Origin: Solea solea
Taxonomy: Eukaryota; Chordata; Actinopteri; Pleuronectiformes; Soleidae
Reading direction: 5' to 3'
Assembly (NCBI RefSeq): GCF_958295425.1
Contig: NC_081146.1
Location: 17,183,458-17,247,457 of the forward strand
DNA length: 64,000 nt
The translations under genes and the position numbers were made by a program. Each line of letters starts with the position of its first letter. The stretch's first letter is position 1. Positions 12,401 through 27,400 of the stretch are shown one piece after another. A model generated the notes under the pieces. The model ran no database searches, was not told where the DNA came from, and worked only from the letters and a program-made list of their open reading frames with translations.

Positions 12401-15400
12401 TTTGTTACATATTATAAATTAGGAGATTTGACCTATAATGGCTAAAAATGGTGCACTTGAATTGAAAAACTGGTCACCAGTTAGTGCATGCTGGGATAAG
12501 TTGCAACCCACCTATGCTGAAAAGAAATACCCTGACGTATATGAAAAGCCTGTAAAATGGATTCTAATTTAATGTATTTTAAGTCACAGTTTACAGTTCT
12601 GGTGACTTGCCCTGAGGCAAAGTGCATCACACTGTCAACTCACTGTGTAAAAACTGAATTAATCTACTGAAAATTCCCTGATTCTCACTCTGTCACATGA
12701 CTGTGACTCCTAAGGAGCTCCTTCAGAAAAACTGAAAGTGAGGTTAGTGGAGTGTATAAGCCTTATGCTTGTCTAGCCCATGTTTTCCTTTACTCAGGCA
12801 GTCTACCTTTTTTTTTTTTTAAATGATATAAGATCACACATACAAACCCTGGTGTAATAATAAGGGTCAGGGTTAGGGTTTCTTAGGAAACCAGGAGCAC
12901 ACGTCACAGATGACCATGTCAGCTGAGCCCTCCACCATCAGTTGTCCTCCGTGCCTTTTGCATACCAGTAAGACTGTGTCAACTATACAAATATCAACTC
13001 AGCCGAGACAATTAGCTTCCAACCCAATAAAATATCTGTTTATAGAGATCGGACATGAGCGGTTTGGTGAAAATGGCATGCAGAGCACAGTTGAGAATGA
13101 GGGTCAGAGAGGAAACTGGATAAGACTTCCATGACTGAAGCTGCGATCACATCAAAGTAGTTCTCGCTCTGAGATCTGATAATATGTGACAATATATGAT
13201 GTTGCTCTACGAGCAGTTTAGCAGATTAACTTGCCACACATCAGCATCAGTTTAAGTCAAAACTCACCCAGCATGGAGATAAAGTGGTCAAAAGGGGGGG
13301 AGAAAAACAGATGGTCTACCAAAGAACAAGATGTCTTTCTCTTTCAATTTTTCTCTCGTTTATTAAAATATGATGAAATGACCATGACTTAGGGGCGATC
13401 TGATAAACATGAGTATGAGGAGTACATCATGTGGTGATAAGTGTTTTGTTTGGCGGTCTCCAATCAGTACGTTAAAAGACAGTTTTACTGGTTAAAATGG
13501 CAGGAGATGAGGATTTTTCTGGAGCATCTGTGTGTGACCTCATTAGTCCAAATGCCAGAGAGATGCTACAGAGAACAACATCACAGGAAATCTCATAGAC
13601 TGGCTCAAATCAAACTCTGATGTTTGGAACTGACACTGCTGGGAGACCTCTTCCTTTTTCTCCATCCCAAACCATGTCATTTTGATTTTACAGTAGATGG
13701 TGAAAGAGAGGAACAGACAGGAAACAGGGTGAGCCGGGGGAATGAAACCCAGTATACATCCAACTAACCAGAAAAGGAACTATGGATATACTGTATGTAC
13801 CCATGTGGTACGCTCCTAACCAAATAAGTCTTGAAAATAAAAAGCCAAAACACCTTTCAGTCATGTACTGAAAGACCCTATTCAGACCTATTATTAACAT
13901 CCGGTTTGAGTGATCCACAGATCTGATTACAAAAACTACATTAGGAGGTCGGTTTGAGGATGCATTTGACCACATTCCTGAGAACACACGAATGCAACCT
14001 GCTACAATATTAACTCTCCTCACCGCTTCATTTCTTTTTCTAATGTTTAAAATCTTATCTCATGTAACAGCAGCACGAGTAGTCTTTGATTCACTGTTAG
14101 CCACTCTGATTTCTTTTCTCTCTCGCTGTCCACAATAACACCTGAAAATGCATTCATGTGCCAGATTGTGTATTTGCATTGCTAGGAACATGCCGTGACT
14201 TCACTTCACCAGAAGTCAGTAATGAAAGTTTTTTATTTTCTCAACTACTCAGCTGCACCAGCCTCAACAGTTGGCTGGTGCAGCGTCAACTCGATCTTCA
14301 TTTTCATAATCAAATGGAGTCAGTGGATGTTTTTTATTTTTCTTTCTTCATTTTGGTGATTTAACTGCATCTGTCAGGCGTTTGGCTCAGAAAAAGGAAA
14401 TAGGTTCGAGTTCTTCTCTGTTTTCATATGAAACGCTCAGCCAACACCTCAAACTGTTTAAAACTATAACTCTCACTCTCTGTCTGTCTGTCTCGCTCTC
14501 TCTCTCTCTCATTCTAACTCTTACTGTATTTCATGTTTAAATAAAATGGACTGCCACATGGGGAGGAGAGGGAAACATCTAATTAATTCAATCTTCCAGT
14601 TCGACAAGAGTAAGATGTGTAACAACAACTAAAATAACATATTTTTCTTTCTCATAAATCTACTACTTATCCTCATGGTTAATGATTTAATGATTGCACT
14701 TAACTTAAATCAAGGTACGAACATACTTAATAAATAAATGACACTGTTTCGATGTCTCATTCCAAAAGCCACTGACAAAACGAGTCAACGTCATGCCTTA
14801 CTGCTAACATATAAAGATCTGTATAGTTGAAGTGGTTACTTCAAATGGTTGGCAGTTATGTGTTGCGTTTAATGTGATGGTACAAGCCTTAGTAGTGTCA
14901 GTCGGTTTGGCTGAATCTTCATTGCGTCACTTGCACCTGGATGTTCTGCCTTTAAATGTGCACTGTAGGATGTTAGATCATGAAAAAACGCCGTTAAATC
15001 CCAAGTGAGACACTGCTAAGAGGAACGTTCACCACTTCACATCAACCTGTATGAACAGATGAGCAATTCAAATTGTGAGGCATGTGCGTCTACTCTGGAT
15101 AATTGACAATAAATCATTTGTTGTGGGAAAAGGGGGGAAAGCAGGGAGAGGGCGTCTGTGTGCGAATGTTGGGAGAAACAGAGGGGGAAAAAGTCTGGGG
15201 GGAATGATGAGACGAGACGGCTTACTGGAGCACATGTTGAGTTCGGGGCTGCGCATGCCGTAGTATCCGGCCGGACAGTCGTGAAGACACTCCCCATACT
15301 GTCTCATCCTCTCCCTCCGCAGAAACAGGAAGAGTTTGGGCTGGCAGTTTACGCAGCCGTTGTCCCTGGAGCACACCGAGCAGCCCTTGCAGATGGGGTA

Positions 15401-18400
15401 CGCTCCATAGCTAGCTGCAGAGGCAAAGACAGAGGAGAGAGAGCGGCAGAGATGATTAATGATATGGAATTAAACTGACAATGCCTGAATGAATCAACCA
15501 AAGTGCTTGGATAAACATCTGGAAGTCGTCCACACATAATTTTCTGACATTTATTTGTGGAAAGCTTTCAGACATTCTAACATCAACACTCCAGCAATCA
15601 CACAAACTTCACACACTCACTGACCAGGTGTGCGGAGGTGAGGAAGCAGGCAGTCGGATCATCCTCAAGCCCTCGTTTCTTATATTGTCACACAAATATA
15701 TCACTATCACTTCAGAAAAGACTACAAATTAGGCACAATTAGCTCGTTATGAACGACGGTCAATGTGGTCGTCGAAGGGCTCATTTATACTCTCTGCGAA
15801 AGATGGAAGATGGAGCCTTTCCTCCGTAACTTTGCTTTTGTTTTGTCCATCACTGTGTGCCAAGCAGGGGAGCTTACGATGGCGGATGTATAGAGACAAT
15901 AGTCCAATCAGTCAGGAAAACAACTAAGAAACAACCCAAAGTTGCAATGAAACAACCGTTTTTGGCCAGAAAACAGAGAGCGGCTGCCAAGCGCTCGGCT
16001 TCACTCTCTGGTGCACCATGGTTTTATTTGCGGCGCTATCTGGCGAAGCAAGTTTTTAAAAGCCGCGGCAGACATACATACGGAAATATTGAAAAATGCC
16101 GCTCGAACATCGATCTCTCTCATCGGCAACACCAACGAGTAATATTCGGAGATAACATTTGGGATGTACAGACGTAAGACGGACGAAATTGAGGACAAAT
16201 GGGCCATAAAACAGCTTGGGAAGCATTTGGTTCCAAATAATAGCTAGAAATCTTCACATAGTGTAAAATACTTTGTGCTGGCATGAGCCACTGTTCCCCT
16301 AAAGAGTGCAAATTTAACAAGCCAGCTCTCATACTACACACGTGTCCCTGTACTCTTTTTTTTATCATCCATGATGTACACGAAAGCTACTAGTCTACCA
16401 GAAGAGAATGAGAAATCCCCCCCACCCTAATGTATTGTGTTGTTCATACCAATTAACTCTGAACAAAGCTAATTGTCAGTGCCGTCTTTTGTGTTTCAAA
16501 TCAGCAATACAAGGCTCAATGTCTCGGCTTTGTCACGCTACCGGATGCAGTCTAGTCTCGATGATTCATTCATTCACACCCATTCACTCACACTTTCATA
16601 TCTATGGACAATAATGATGAAGATGCAGATCATATCGTGCTTGGGTTGCTGTTATTAAACTAATTAAAATGATATGTATGCCAATGTGGCCGTTCCAAAC
16701 GTAGGTCTGTGCTGCTGTTCGCATTTGCTGCACTGGAAGAATGCATGTATGGTGGTTGAGAAGGTTGTTTATTCTGTGCTCGCAAGAGGAAAGTAGAACT
16801 CTTTTTATCATCACTCTGTCTGTGGATGAACCCGACTTCACCCGATGACAAGAACAGGGTGAACTTGAGAAAACACACTTAACTGTGGGAGGGCTGACCA
16901 GGAGAATCCAACCCGACTACAAGAATAAAACCGAAACAACCATAATAGATATATCAGGAGGATGTCCTCTAATTCATAGTAAATACGTCCGTTTGAACAG
17001 TTTGTCATTCCGGCAAACTCTAGTTCCCCTCTGAACATTCGAATGCTGATTGGTTATAAATGTGAATATCGCATTAATTCTGGTCGGAGCTGGCCTCCTG
17101 AACCATTGTGTTGAGACAGACGATGAAAGCCCCAAAAACCTCAGTGGCTCTGGCCTCAGCTCGAGTTGCCTGCGGAAGACAAAGGAGCCAGTAAAAAGAC
17201 AGTCCATCCCACAATAAGTGACTCTCAATGTAAACTCCTTAGCGTCCCGTTTACAGGAAAATGTCCTTGGGCGAATCCAACCTCTCCAAACGAGAGACAC
17301 TTCAATTGATCTAAGCAAAGTCTTAAATATCACAAGCAGGGACCGGGTAACAGTGCTGCTGAAACAGAGCGACCTACCACAATGCTTAATAAAACACTGT
17401 GCAGAAAACTGGACAAACCCTGAGAGACAGAGCCGAGCATGCCTGTATTACTGGCCATGAATCCTCATATTAGATTTCTCTCGTCAGATTTGCGCAGGCG
17501 AAAGAGAGCACTAAGTGAGCCCAGTGCAAGCATCAGTTTGTAATCATGAGGAAATCAGTCAGCAGATGTCAGTGGCTGCCTTAGACACATCTTTTCTTTT
17601 TCTTTTTTTTTTGCTGGGGTGCTTGGAAACAGTCTTCAGAGAGAGGTAGAGTATGTGGCTTTGCCAAACTACGCTCATTCTGCTGAAGCCAGGGTGGATC
17701 GACGTAAGATTAAGTGACGGTCTTAAGGGATGGGGTTTACAGCGACACCCCACTGATCACAACAGCACAGGGACGTGCACACGGAAAGCACTCATCACAC
17801 ACGCGCTGGTGACTGCTCACCTCGAGTCGACACTCGTCAGTATGACATGAATGAAAAATGAAAAACCTCCAAAGTATGACGAGTACTGGCTCGTCCAGTT
17901 CTCACATGGAATATTGCATTCTATGTTCAGCTGTCAATCCGGTGTAACACTTCTCAACTACTCTGTGGTGTTGGCTGTGTCTTCATTCAATGCAGCGTCG
18001 TCAGAAGTCGTTAAGAAGTATTTCGCAAATGATGATGTCTTCTTAAATAACGTGCAAGCATTTAAATCTTCATGCTGTATAAAAACAGTGGCATCAACAA
18101 CAAAAAGTAAATACCGCCTTAATTTACAACAACACTGTGCAACTTCATTTCAGCATCACTCCGTATGTTAAAAGTCCAATTTTAGTCGGACTAAGACAAT
18201 AATTTGGTTTTCTTAATGTCATGTAAACACAACATTGATCGAGTCTTAGTTGGACTAACATACCTGCATAATGTGATTCATAGTCCGATACTGTCGGACT
18301 TGGCATTCTGTGCACCTAAATATCCTCCCCCGGTCTTTAAAAAGTAAATAGAAGGAGACGACGTATAAATTGCAGTACTGTTGCCGGATAAGAACAAAGA

Positions 18401-21400
18401 ACGCACTGGTATCTGCGAGGTATGCACAAAACATACCACCAAACAGAACCACAACACGATCCGTCTCACCGTCCATCTTGCCATTTGCTGCAATGTAAAG
18501 GTCAACAGGAAACTGACTCAACAGCACTATCTTAAAGGGAGATACAGCGCCACCTACAGAGGGGGAGTCAGACATACGTGGCCAACAAATTGATGTTCTC
18601 CTCGACATGCATCCGAGTCTGCAAGTTGTCCAGTTGCCTGTCTTAGTCAGACTATGGCCTTAGCTCGATTAAACTGTGCATGTCAGAGTAATGAGTGTTG
18701 AAATTGTTGTGCCTGCGTCTGGCAGTTTGAGTCTCTGACTGCCATTGATTTAAACACTTCTCTCACAGTGTTCCTACCCACTCACCACACTTGGCAGGGC
18801 AGAGGTTTAGGTGCAGAAAGGTGCACTATTACTACTCAGGGAGCCACCAAAATGATTTTTGAAGCTGTAATTTACGGTAATAAAAAACTGGGGTGATGTT
18901 GCATTGAAATAAAAACAAAAAAAGTTATGGCAACTGTATTTAAGTGTTTCTTTTTCCCATCAGGTAACACCACAGACATTATTTCTCAGACATCTCAAAT
19001 TTCATTCAGTCAGACCTTCCATTGACTAAACGGCAACATTAAACCAAACCTCAGTACCTAACCATATGCTTCTGTAGAGTATACACTGTGAATGTGTTTA
19101 CAGCAAACTGACATCCACATTACGTGGGTCATATTTACTCCCTCTGCCCTCGCCAAACCTGAATGCAGCACCGAAAGTAAAGGCAAGCTAACTTGGCAAA
19201 CGTAAAATGCTGTCAGCCTGGGCAGCTTATATCGCCAGCTCATCATAACTATTAACAGTGTGCTTGCGATGCTATCCAAACAATAAAAGAAAAACAAAAT
19301 AAGGGGTTGTGGTCATCTTGGCTCACTGGTGAGTCAATCAGCATAGAAATTACAGTACAGAAAAACCTCATAGATCACACTCGCTCTTTGTTGTTGAAAT
19401 TCACTTTTACTGGTCGCTAATCTCGAAAATGGACACGTCTTTTGAGCGCAGCGAATCCCAACATCCTGGGATCAGTGGGGCCAAGAAGGTTGCACACGGT
19501 GGAGAGGAACTCTTTGGGTTCTGATCGTAGGAGATAAAACGTGTGTGTATGTGTGTGTGTGTGGAAAGGCTCGGAGGTTCAGGCCACAGGTATGTCAGGA
19601 AAGGGAGCTGTAATTCAGCGTCTGGAGCAGCGCTGTCCAGCTCACGTCCTACAATACCAGCATAATGTCTCGCACACTTCCACATCACTCTGTTTACTGC
19701 CAAGAATTTTGAGAAAATCCTTACTTTTCTCTCTTTTCTTTTTCCCTAGAAAACACCCATTAGTCTGATGAATCTGATTTGTGAGACGAGGAGAAATCAA
19801 AGAGCGGGAAAACTTAACAGTAGCTGGAAGGGGTTTAGAGGTAGAAGGTTTATCTCAGCTTTATTGGGACTGAAATTGCACGTTGCAGGCGTGTATTAAG
19901 TGGCATCAAAGAGGAGAAAATGAAAAGAAAATGCCTACAGTGTCAGGGGTCAGAGGTCGCTATAGATGTCAGATCATTTTAATCCAAGTCAACTGCAATA
20001 GCAAACCGTGTTTTCATACATGCTCCTCTGCCTTCTAGGTTTCCTGTTCTCCCCCTTTAATTACAGAATGGTTTTGGTTCTTGTTGTGTCTCCTCTGTCA
20101 ATCACATCCCAAAAAAAAAAAAAAAAAAGGCTGCACGTCTACAGCGGAGGAGCGAGTGCGCGTCGCACGCCGTCTGAAAGAGACACGCCCCGCCTGCACG
20201 TGATGAACCAGCGTCGTTTACAGTCTCGACCACAGGATACACGAGGAACTACTCCACAGATCCCACTTCTGACAGCTACACGAAGACCTCTGTGTAACAC
20301 TCGAGCACCGAGTCCTTGAGCATCAGTGAAAAGGCCTCAGCACGGACTGTTCAATGCAAAGGTTTAATGTAAGTGCTTGAGTGTGTTGTCCGTACGAAGT
20401 TGCTGCTCTGGCAAAGGAGCCACATAAATGATGAATAATGCCTCGTATATTCCCTGCCTTACTCATCAATCATATACTATGACAAGCAGACTGAGGAGGA
20501 TTCTTGTGTAACAAGAAAATGTGTGGGAATGTGCAGGTACATGAGGAAATTCACCTCACATGCATGCTAGAAAGGAACAAGATGCTCATCCAACAAGATT
20601 AGTGTTGCTCCTTTGAGTCCCTTGAAACATACTGAACCCTTAAAGTCCAAAAAGGTATCCCACCCCCTTATCCCACCAGTTCATTTGACTCCAAATAAAT
20701 CCAAGCCAAGAAATCCACATATTGAAACGTCACAAAGGCCGCGCAGATATTCTCATAATAATAGGTATCGAGACTTTTTGTTTTTGGCAACGTTTGTAGT
20801 TTCAAACTCTCATGTGTAACAGTCAGAATCACAACCACGGCTGAAGTCACTGGGGAGCCGAGCTCTCATAAGGATAGATGAGCTCCGATGAAAGCAGTAA
20901 AACGTTAATGTACATCAAATGTAATGAGAGTAAATGGCGGCGTAGTGGCTAGCACTGTTGCCTCGCAGCAAGAAGGTTGACTAATCACGTTCGACCGAGG
21001 GCTTTTCCGTCCGACCCGGCCTTTTCACCCTGTGTCAGCGAGGCTGTGGAGGATAAAAGCAGTAGACAATGACAATCATGTCTAACGACGTCACCAACAA
21101 CTCGCTTTACTGTCGAATGTAGGGCAAACTTTGCCCACTGTTTCAAGAGTGTGTGAGCGTGAACCTTATTAGAAATATAAGCCTAGGGCCGACTGTTATT
21201 ATCAGCCCTTTTTTAATATAAAAAAATGGAACACACAGAACCGTGCTGCGTTAAAAAAAAAGCCTGTCAAGGGTTTCAAGACCACGACCACAGACTGCTG
21301 AGTATAATTTAGTCTATTAAGTCTGCGCACAAGTAAGGATTATTATATTATCAAGGCTAATGCATTATGTGGTGTGTATGGTCAGACTTTTTTTATTTCT

Positions 21401-24400
21401 TCTTTTTATTCTGCACAATCTTTCTTCTGTGGGGACAATGAATAAATATATTATTGATTGAATGATTGAATGATCGTGTCAGTGTTTATGCCAGAAAAAG
21501 GTTGAAAGAGGTAACAGATGCACAAAGTTCATGAAGATCAATAACATGTTTTCTTTCTGCTGCGAGCTTCCTGGTTTTGCTCTGAAACGCAGCTCAAGAG
21601 CAATTAGCGTTGCTGGGAGCTCCAGCAGGAAAACCCCAAACTCTGTCTCAGGTACGTTTTTATGAGTCCAAGGCGAGCGTGACAGACTGCGCTCAGGGCT
21701 GCCAAAAGCCCCAAGCCCCCACATATACAGGGGGTTCCACCCACGGTCAGCTCACTTCCTGCTTTCTATTCACCTACTGTTACCCATGAAATCATTCAGA
21801 CTGACCCTTTTCCAACTTTGTGCAACCCGAAACCCTAACAAGGCAAATTGCACATAATTTTTGTGTTTCTTTTAGGGCCCTAAACTCAACATTGAGAACA
21901 ACAGAACATTCTTACATATTGACATGGAGGTTTTGCAGAGCGACTTCAATGAAAAAAAGGCCGGTGCTGCTGAAAATACTTAGCGGCCATTTTCGGGCTT
22001 TTAAATATAACTATTTTGCTGTAACATTAAAAAACTTAACTTTAGGAAAATACATTTTTATTTTTATGAAATATAACTACAGCCACCATAGCAGAGATTA
22101 TCAGTACAAACTGTATTATACTGATCTGTTAGCATTTCCAAAAGGATTTAACGGACAAAATAGGATTATGTTTCATTTTCATGTAACCTATGTGATTACT
22201 TTTTGTGGAGGATGCCTCTTTCTTCCTTCTTCTGCTGACTTTAATCAAAAAAAAGCACCGACAAAATGTGTTTAGGATTTTGCTTCCACTGCCTTCATTT
22301 AAAATAATGTAATAATGTATATAAATGTTGGACATAAACTGAAACATTATAGCGGTTGTATTTTGCTGTGTATTTTCACAGACTGTTGTGAGATTGTTGT
22401 TTGCATCAGACCCGTCGTCTTCGGTGACCATGTACGATTTCAACACCGTGCTAAACTGAAATAACAGAAATAATAAGTGCAGTGTCTTGATTCACTTGCT
22501 GAGACGATGTGGAAATGCAGCGGCAGAATTATACATACAGCAATGAATTTACGAACGCAGCAAATGTTAAACAGGAGCTTCCACTAAAACCACAACTGTT
22601 TCTATTGCCACGCATCTCCTCCATTTCTCCATGGGCCCCTGGTATGTAAATCTAATTATATAAACACAGCAGCCACACTGTCGATTGTTAGGAGAAGGCT
22701 CTTACAGTAGAACACACAGGACAGAGTTTGGTGTCATCACGTAACATGTCCAAAAAAAAAGAAAGAAAGAAAAAAAAGTGATTCACTTCATTGGCTCCAT
22801 CTATACTAACTATACATGTGGTGAAGAGGCAGCCGTGGCGAAACCTCAGGCTTTGGAGTTACACAGCACCAGCAGGTCAAGAAGATGTTTGCTCTCATGT
22901 GGAAAGCATCACACTCGGCATTACAATTATACGCTTTCCTCGTGGCACTGAGACAATTATTGTTTATTGTCCATCTCCCTTGTTCTCCCGAAATGATGGT
23001 GTAAGCTTACTGCTGCTCCACTTTTTGTGGAAAAAGAGAAAGCATGGGAGAGAGAGGAAGGGCAGACAAGGGACGGGGGAATGACGCCATGTAGAGGCTG
23101 ACTGGCGACGGACTGAAGTGTGAGGAAGCAGTGAAGCAGTGTGACTGGACAATAATTCATATAGGGTTTTACATTACACGTGTTTGAATGTGCAAAAACA
23201 ATTTGAGAAGTGTTGTTTCCTGTCCTTAAAGAGGTTTAACCTGATTATCTTGATGCTCATCAGAGGGTTAATCCAAGATTTAACGGTTTCTATAACAAAA
23301 AATCAGTTTCAATCGCGTCAATATTGACTAATTTGAATTTCTTTCATTGTGATAGCATTGTGGCCATAACTTGCCTGAGCCAAGAAACAGCGGCAGCTTT
23401 CTGGATCTGTGATCAAAAACAACTGAACATCCAGGTTCACATTGCGTCGCTTTTAGAAAAAAAAAAAGAAAAAGTGACCGCCAACTGTGTCAACGCACCA
23501 GCTGTTGGGGCATGTCAACATTTTCTGAAGCTCGTTAAAAAGCGGGCTGGCGTGGAAAATGACATCAATGCGAGCACTTAGCGGACCCGTGACTTTATTT
23601 GTCATGGATCTGGAAGTTGCTCTTAGCTCAAAAGCTGTTGGGAAATTGAGAAAAAAAAAAAAAAACACGAGGAGGTAAGTGGGAGGAGGGCACACAGTCC
23701 AGTGCATCGGGCCAGTGTGCATCGAAGGCACATTTCTCTTCCAATTTAGCAGAAAATATGTTGGACTTGCCTACGACTCCTTTACAGCTGGAAATGGTCA
23801 GGTTTTAGGATCGACATTTTTTCCCCCAGTTTACTTTAACAGATCATACCGTAAAGCACATGTTTATAATTTAGGGCCGTCCCGCTGCATATAATGGTTT
23901 TGCAGCACGAGACTGAGCAAACACGCTTGGTGGTGTCAGACATGTTGGATCGGCCAGCGCGATCCGGCAAGTCCACAGCGATCCACCGGGGCAAAGCGGG
24001 CAGTGCGGAGAATTGAACCCTCACTTAAAAGGCTGGTGGTTTATGTCGCGGCGAATGGGTAAAACAGGCAGCCTCGGTTCACACGGGCAACTGGAATATG
24101 GGAGCCAATTTAAAGCTACACTTTTTAGTGCACAATAAAACGCAAGCGCGGGGTAATTTACTTTGGTGTGACTCAACGGGAGTCGCATGCAGGTGAGAAA
24201 ACGTAATTTGACTCATTGGACGACCACATAAAACAAGGGGAATGTGACTGAAGCAACCGTTTGACAGCTTTCTTTCTGGCAGATAGATGAAATGATTGAG
24301 GCCCACGCCAATGGAACCTACACAGTGTGTCCTAATTATCTTCACTTACTGTAAGGTCACTCGGATAAATCTGGACATCTTTTACCCATTTCTCCAGCTC

Positions 24401-27400
24401 AACTCATCACAGTTGTCATCCCTGCACTTTTTTCCCCCTCCCCGAGTCTAAATGAAGGGCCTGGGTTAGTTCACTTCCTTATTAATATTTTTATGACGTA
24501 TTATAGCTTGAATCCCATGTCCTCGGTCACATCCCACATCTGGATCACATGCCGTGAAAAGAGACCTCGTAATTCGCGTTTAAAGGAAAATTTGAAATAA
24601 AAAGGTGACCTCGCTGTCCAGATCTCACGGTGCGCGATGTCGTCTTTTCACACTTTGACCATCGACTGTAGCAGACGTTTGACCGCCGTGGAAAGTCCTA
24701 TGGTCACATAAGGAAGAAAACCAAGAGAATGACCTTGATGTGGTGGCCAAGTAATAGCTGCGCCTCTTCACTGTGGCTTGCGGCCCCATAAACTCTTTTA
24801 CAGTCCAGCCTCTGACATTGGAAACAACAAAAGTGTCAACATTATTTATAAAATTGCACTTGCACAACGCAAACGTCTAATCAGCTGAACGTTTGTTCCA
24901 GTGGAGGGGTGGAGGGGGGGGAGAGTCCGTTGGAAAAAGGGTTTTGGACACTTAAAAATAACTGAGTGGGTCAGCATTTTATTTTTGGTGTTTTTATTTC
25001 ATTGTGTTTATGGCACAGCTATGAAGTGGTTGCACCAACATATAGTGCAGATTGCAGCACTTCATGAGAATATAATGACTGGAATATCACAAACTAAGTG
25101 AGGATTTTCGTCACATGTGAGGCAACGCACTTCTCCCTCCACGCACGCAACACGGCTAAAACAATACATGTCAAGTATTGTCTCTCTCTCATCTTTATTT
25201 TTTTTTTAAAAAAGAGCGTTCACCCTGACGCTTCCTTCTGAATGGCACAGATCACCCGTCTTTCAGTCACGTCGTGTTTATTTTCACTTCATATGCTTCG
25301 GTTGGCCAGTGCTGGTGTAAACAGGACTTTTACTTTGAATACCCTCCGGCATGGAAGCACCAGGGGAGATAAACAATGACACATGAGGATGGACTTCGTC
25401 TTGTACTGAGCAGGCAATAAAGGATGAGTATGTGGTTTGTGTTTCTTGCCAGCTCTTGTTCACCTCCTGCTCTCGCTCGCCTTTGTTCGTACTGTCAAAG
25501 AATTGCAAAACACCGCCATAAATTTCACATCTTTAACATCTCTCTGGGACTCATAACACACCTTCGCCATCGTTCCACATATTCAAGACGAGTTTGAACG
25601 CACGTCATGTGTTTTTAGCAGTACGAAGTAAAAGTACAGTAACACCCAAAAAACGAAAGAACGAGAAACCTGTAGATTCCAAGCAATGTGGCAAACACGG
25701 ACCTTGAACATACAATTATGACATTTGTACTGTTTCTAAAGACTGGACTGAATAAATCACGGTTCTCTCTGTATATCTGCACCAAACACACGCACACATG
25801 CTGGCCTTTAGCGGCAAAACTAAAAACTATTTGGAGTGTAATAAATCATTTTATGGCTTTAGGTCGTGCGAGTCCAAGGATGACATGATACACATTTGGA
25901 AATTATTTGCTCAATGATCCAGTAGGTGGTTGCAATTTCGAACCTGTGTTCGCTGCAGGTTCGTAGGGTTTTTAAAATGTATTTACTTTTAGAGGACAAA
26001 AGACAAAACCATGGAGGTTGGATACTTTAATATGTCCTCATTTGTCGGAAAGACCGGGCGTCTAAATGTCAATTTAACCCACATTTATATAATGTTTATG
26101 AATAAAAAGGCATGGAAGCGAGATACGCCTGCAGTGTGAAAGTTAGTCCATGACATAAATTGTACTCTATAGAAAACAATTTTTGTATTCCTAAAAATCC
26201 TGTGGATGTAACCATTCGTCTAACATCTCGGTATATCTAACACCGTGTTATTTTCTTACAGGTTTATGACAGTAACTAATCAAATTACAGCCTACGGAGG
26301 AAGTGCAAGCATTTCAAAGTGAGAAACGAGCCCCGGGAGAAAGGGAAAGGGTGGGAACTTTGAATTGTTCAATATTTACGCTCCCCTCAAATCCACTCAA
26401 GCTGTGGGAGAAATGTGTTTTCCCCTCAGAACAGAGAGAGAAGACGAAGAGGGGGGAAAGAGAACGAGGGAAAGGTGGAGTGGCTGTGATTAGACCACAT
26501 GTTGGTAATTTATCACACATAAACCTCACACCTAATTTTCACACCTGTAGCGCAATGTGCTACAACTCTAATAATTCACTCATCCACACACACACACACA
26601 GAGACAAGCTGCTAAGTGGGAGCTTGGCCAAGGGACGAGGACATGGCAGGCAAGAATCAGCAACATCGAAAGGCATGCTTGGCATTTTTGTGCCGCAAGA
26701 AGTATTGCTGCATCTCTGTCTCTCTCTAAAAAGCAGAGTTAGATGTGGACGTTTGAATATTTTCACACTTTCCAGAAAACCCTACATACAGTACAGTCTT
26801 CATACTCCAGCTTCAGATAGAAGGCACTCGCCTTCTGTGATAATCAGATCGAGAACCGCGAGTAAAATATTAAACGCTCACACAAATAACAGTGTTTTAC
26901 GACTCCCCGTCACTGGCCAAATCATTCACTTAATTAAATTCAGAAATAGTTGCATGGACCATTAAATTAGTGGGAGTGAGGTTACACGGTATGTTAAAAC
27001 AAGTTAAACAATAGCATTGAAGTGATAGGAAATGAAATGCAATGTCCAAACTCCAATCATTCATTTTAAAAAATATCACAAAGGCCCCCGTATGTAAGAC
27101 TTTCCTGAGCTTTGAACTACGCTTGCTGATGAAAACTGTGTGTGTTATTAAGTGGCCTAAACAAAACAGTGCTCACGAGAGGTGAAGAAGAGAGTGCACG
27201 CAGGGTGCAGGGGCTGGGAGACGAGGGTCAGGGGCGAAGTGTGGCAAAAGGACGGCAACAAAAGTGAAAGGAAAAGTCTACATGACAGAAGTGAGCCCTG
27301 CTGTGATGTATGCCGTGGAGACAGCGGCAGGAGGCAGAGATGAAGATGCTGAGATTTTCGTTGGGCGTGACCAGGACGGACAGAATTAGAAATGAGCGTA

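Larger units (their letters stand above)
6812..15225. other. rspo2 intron between furin-like exons
   Basis: 8.4 kb with no coding evidence. Simple repeats seen are A18 at 6936-6953, a G-rich purine patch at 7378-7438, a (CAG)n-like run at 8816-8833, GTATG units at 9476-9511, GA-rich at 10976-11014, T-runs near 11280 and 11436, G9 near 11519, and CT-rich at 14471-14511. The rest is AT-rich intronic sequence with scattered chance ORFs. Confidence 0.8.

Noticed and set aside
12866..12882. Telomere-like GGGTTAGGGTT
   Set aside because: Only about two units, too short for an interstitial telomere.
15158..15478. ORF antisense to the Fu1 exon
   Set aside because: Shadow of the conserved rspo2 exon on the other strand. 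The sense reading gives an exact R-spondin repeat.
16974..17333. 119-codon minus-strand ORF in the CpG-rich block
   Set aside because: No known domain and no splice signals linking it to anything. Mentioned only as part of the CpG block.
20934..21010. tRNA gene
   Set aside because: A and B boxes are present but no cloverleaf can be drawn, and the flanks match a SINE-type repeat.
21820..22275. 151-codon plus-strand ORF
   Set aside because: AT-rich low-information sequence with no recognisable family and no promoter or splice signals.
26303..26965. Longest open frame in the window (220 codons, plus strand)
   Set aside because: Composition is arbitrary, with simple-repeat translation (HTHTHR), no domain, no splice context, and it lies in the rspo2 intron. 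Best explained as chance.
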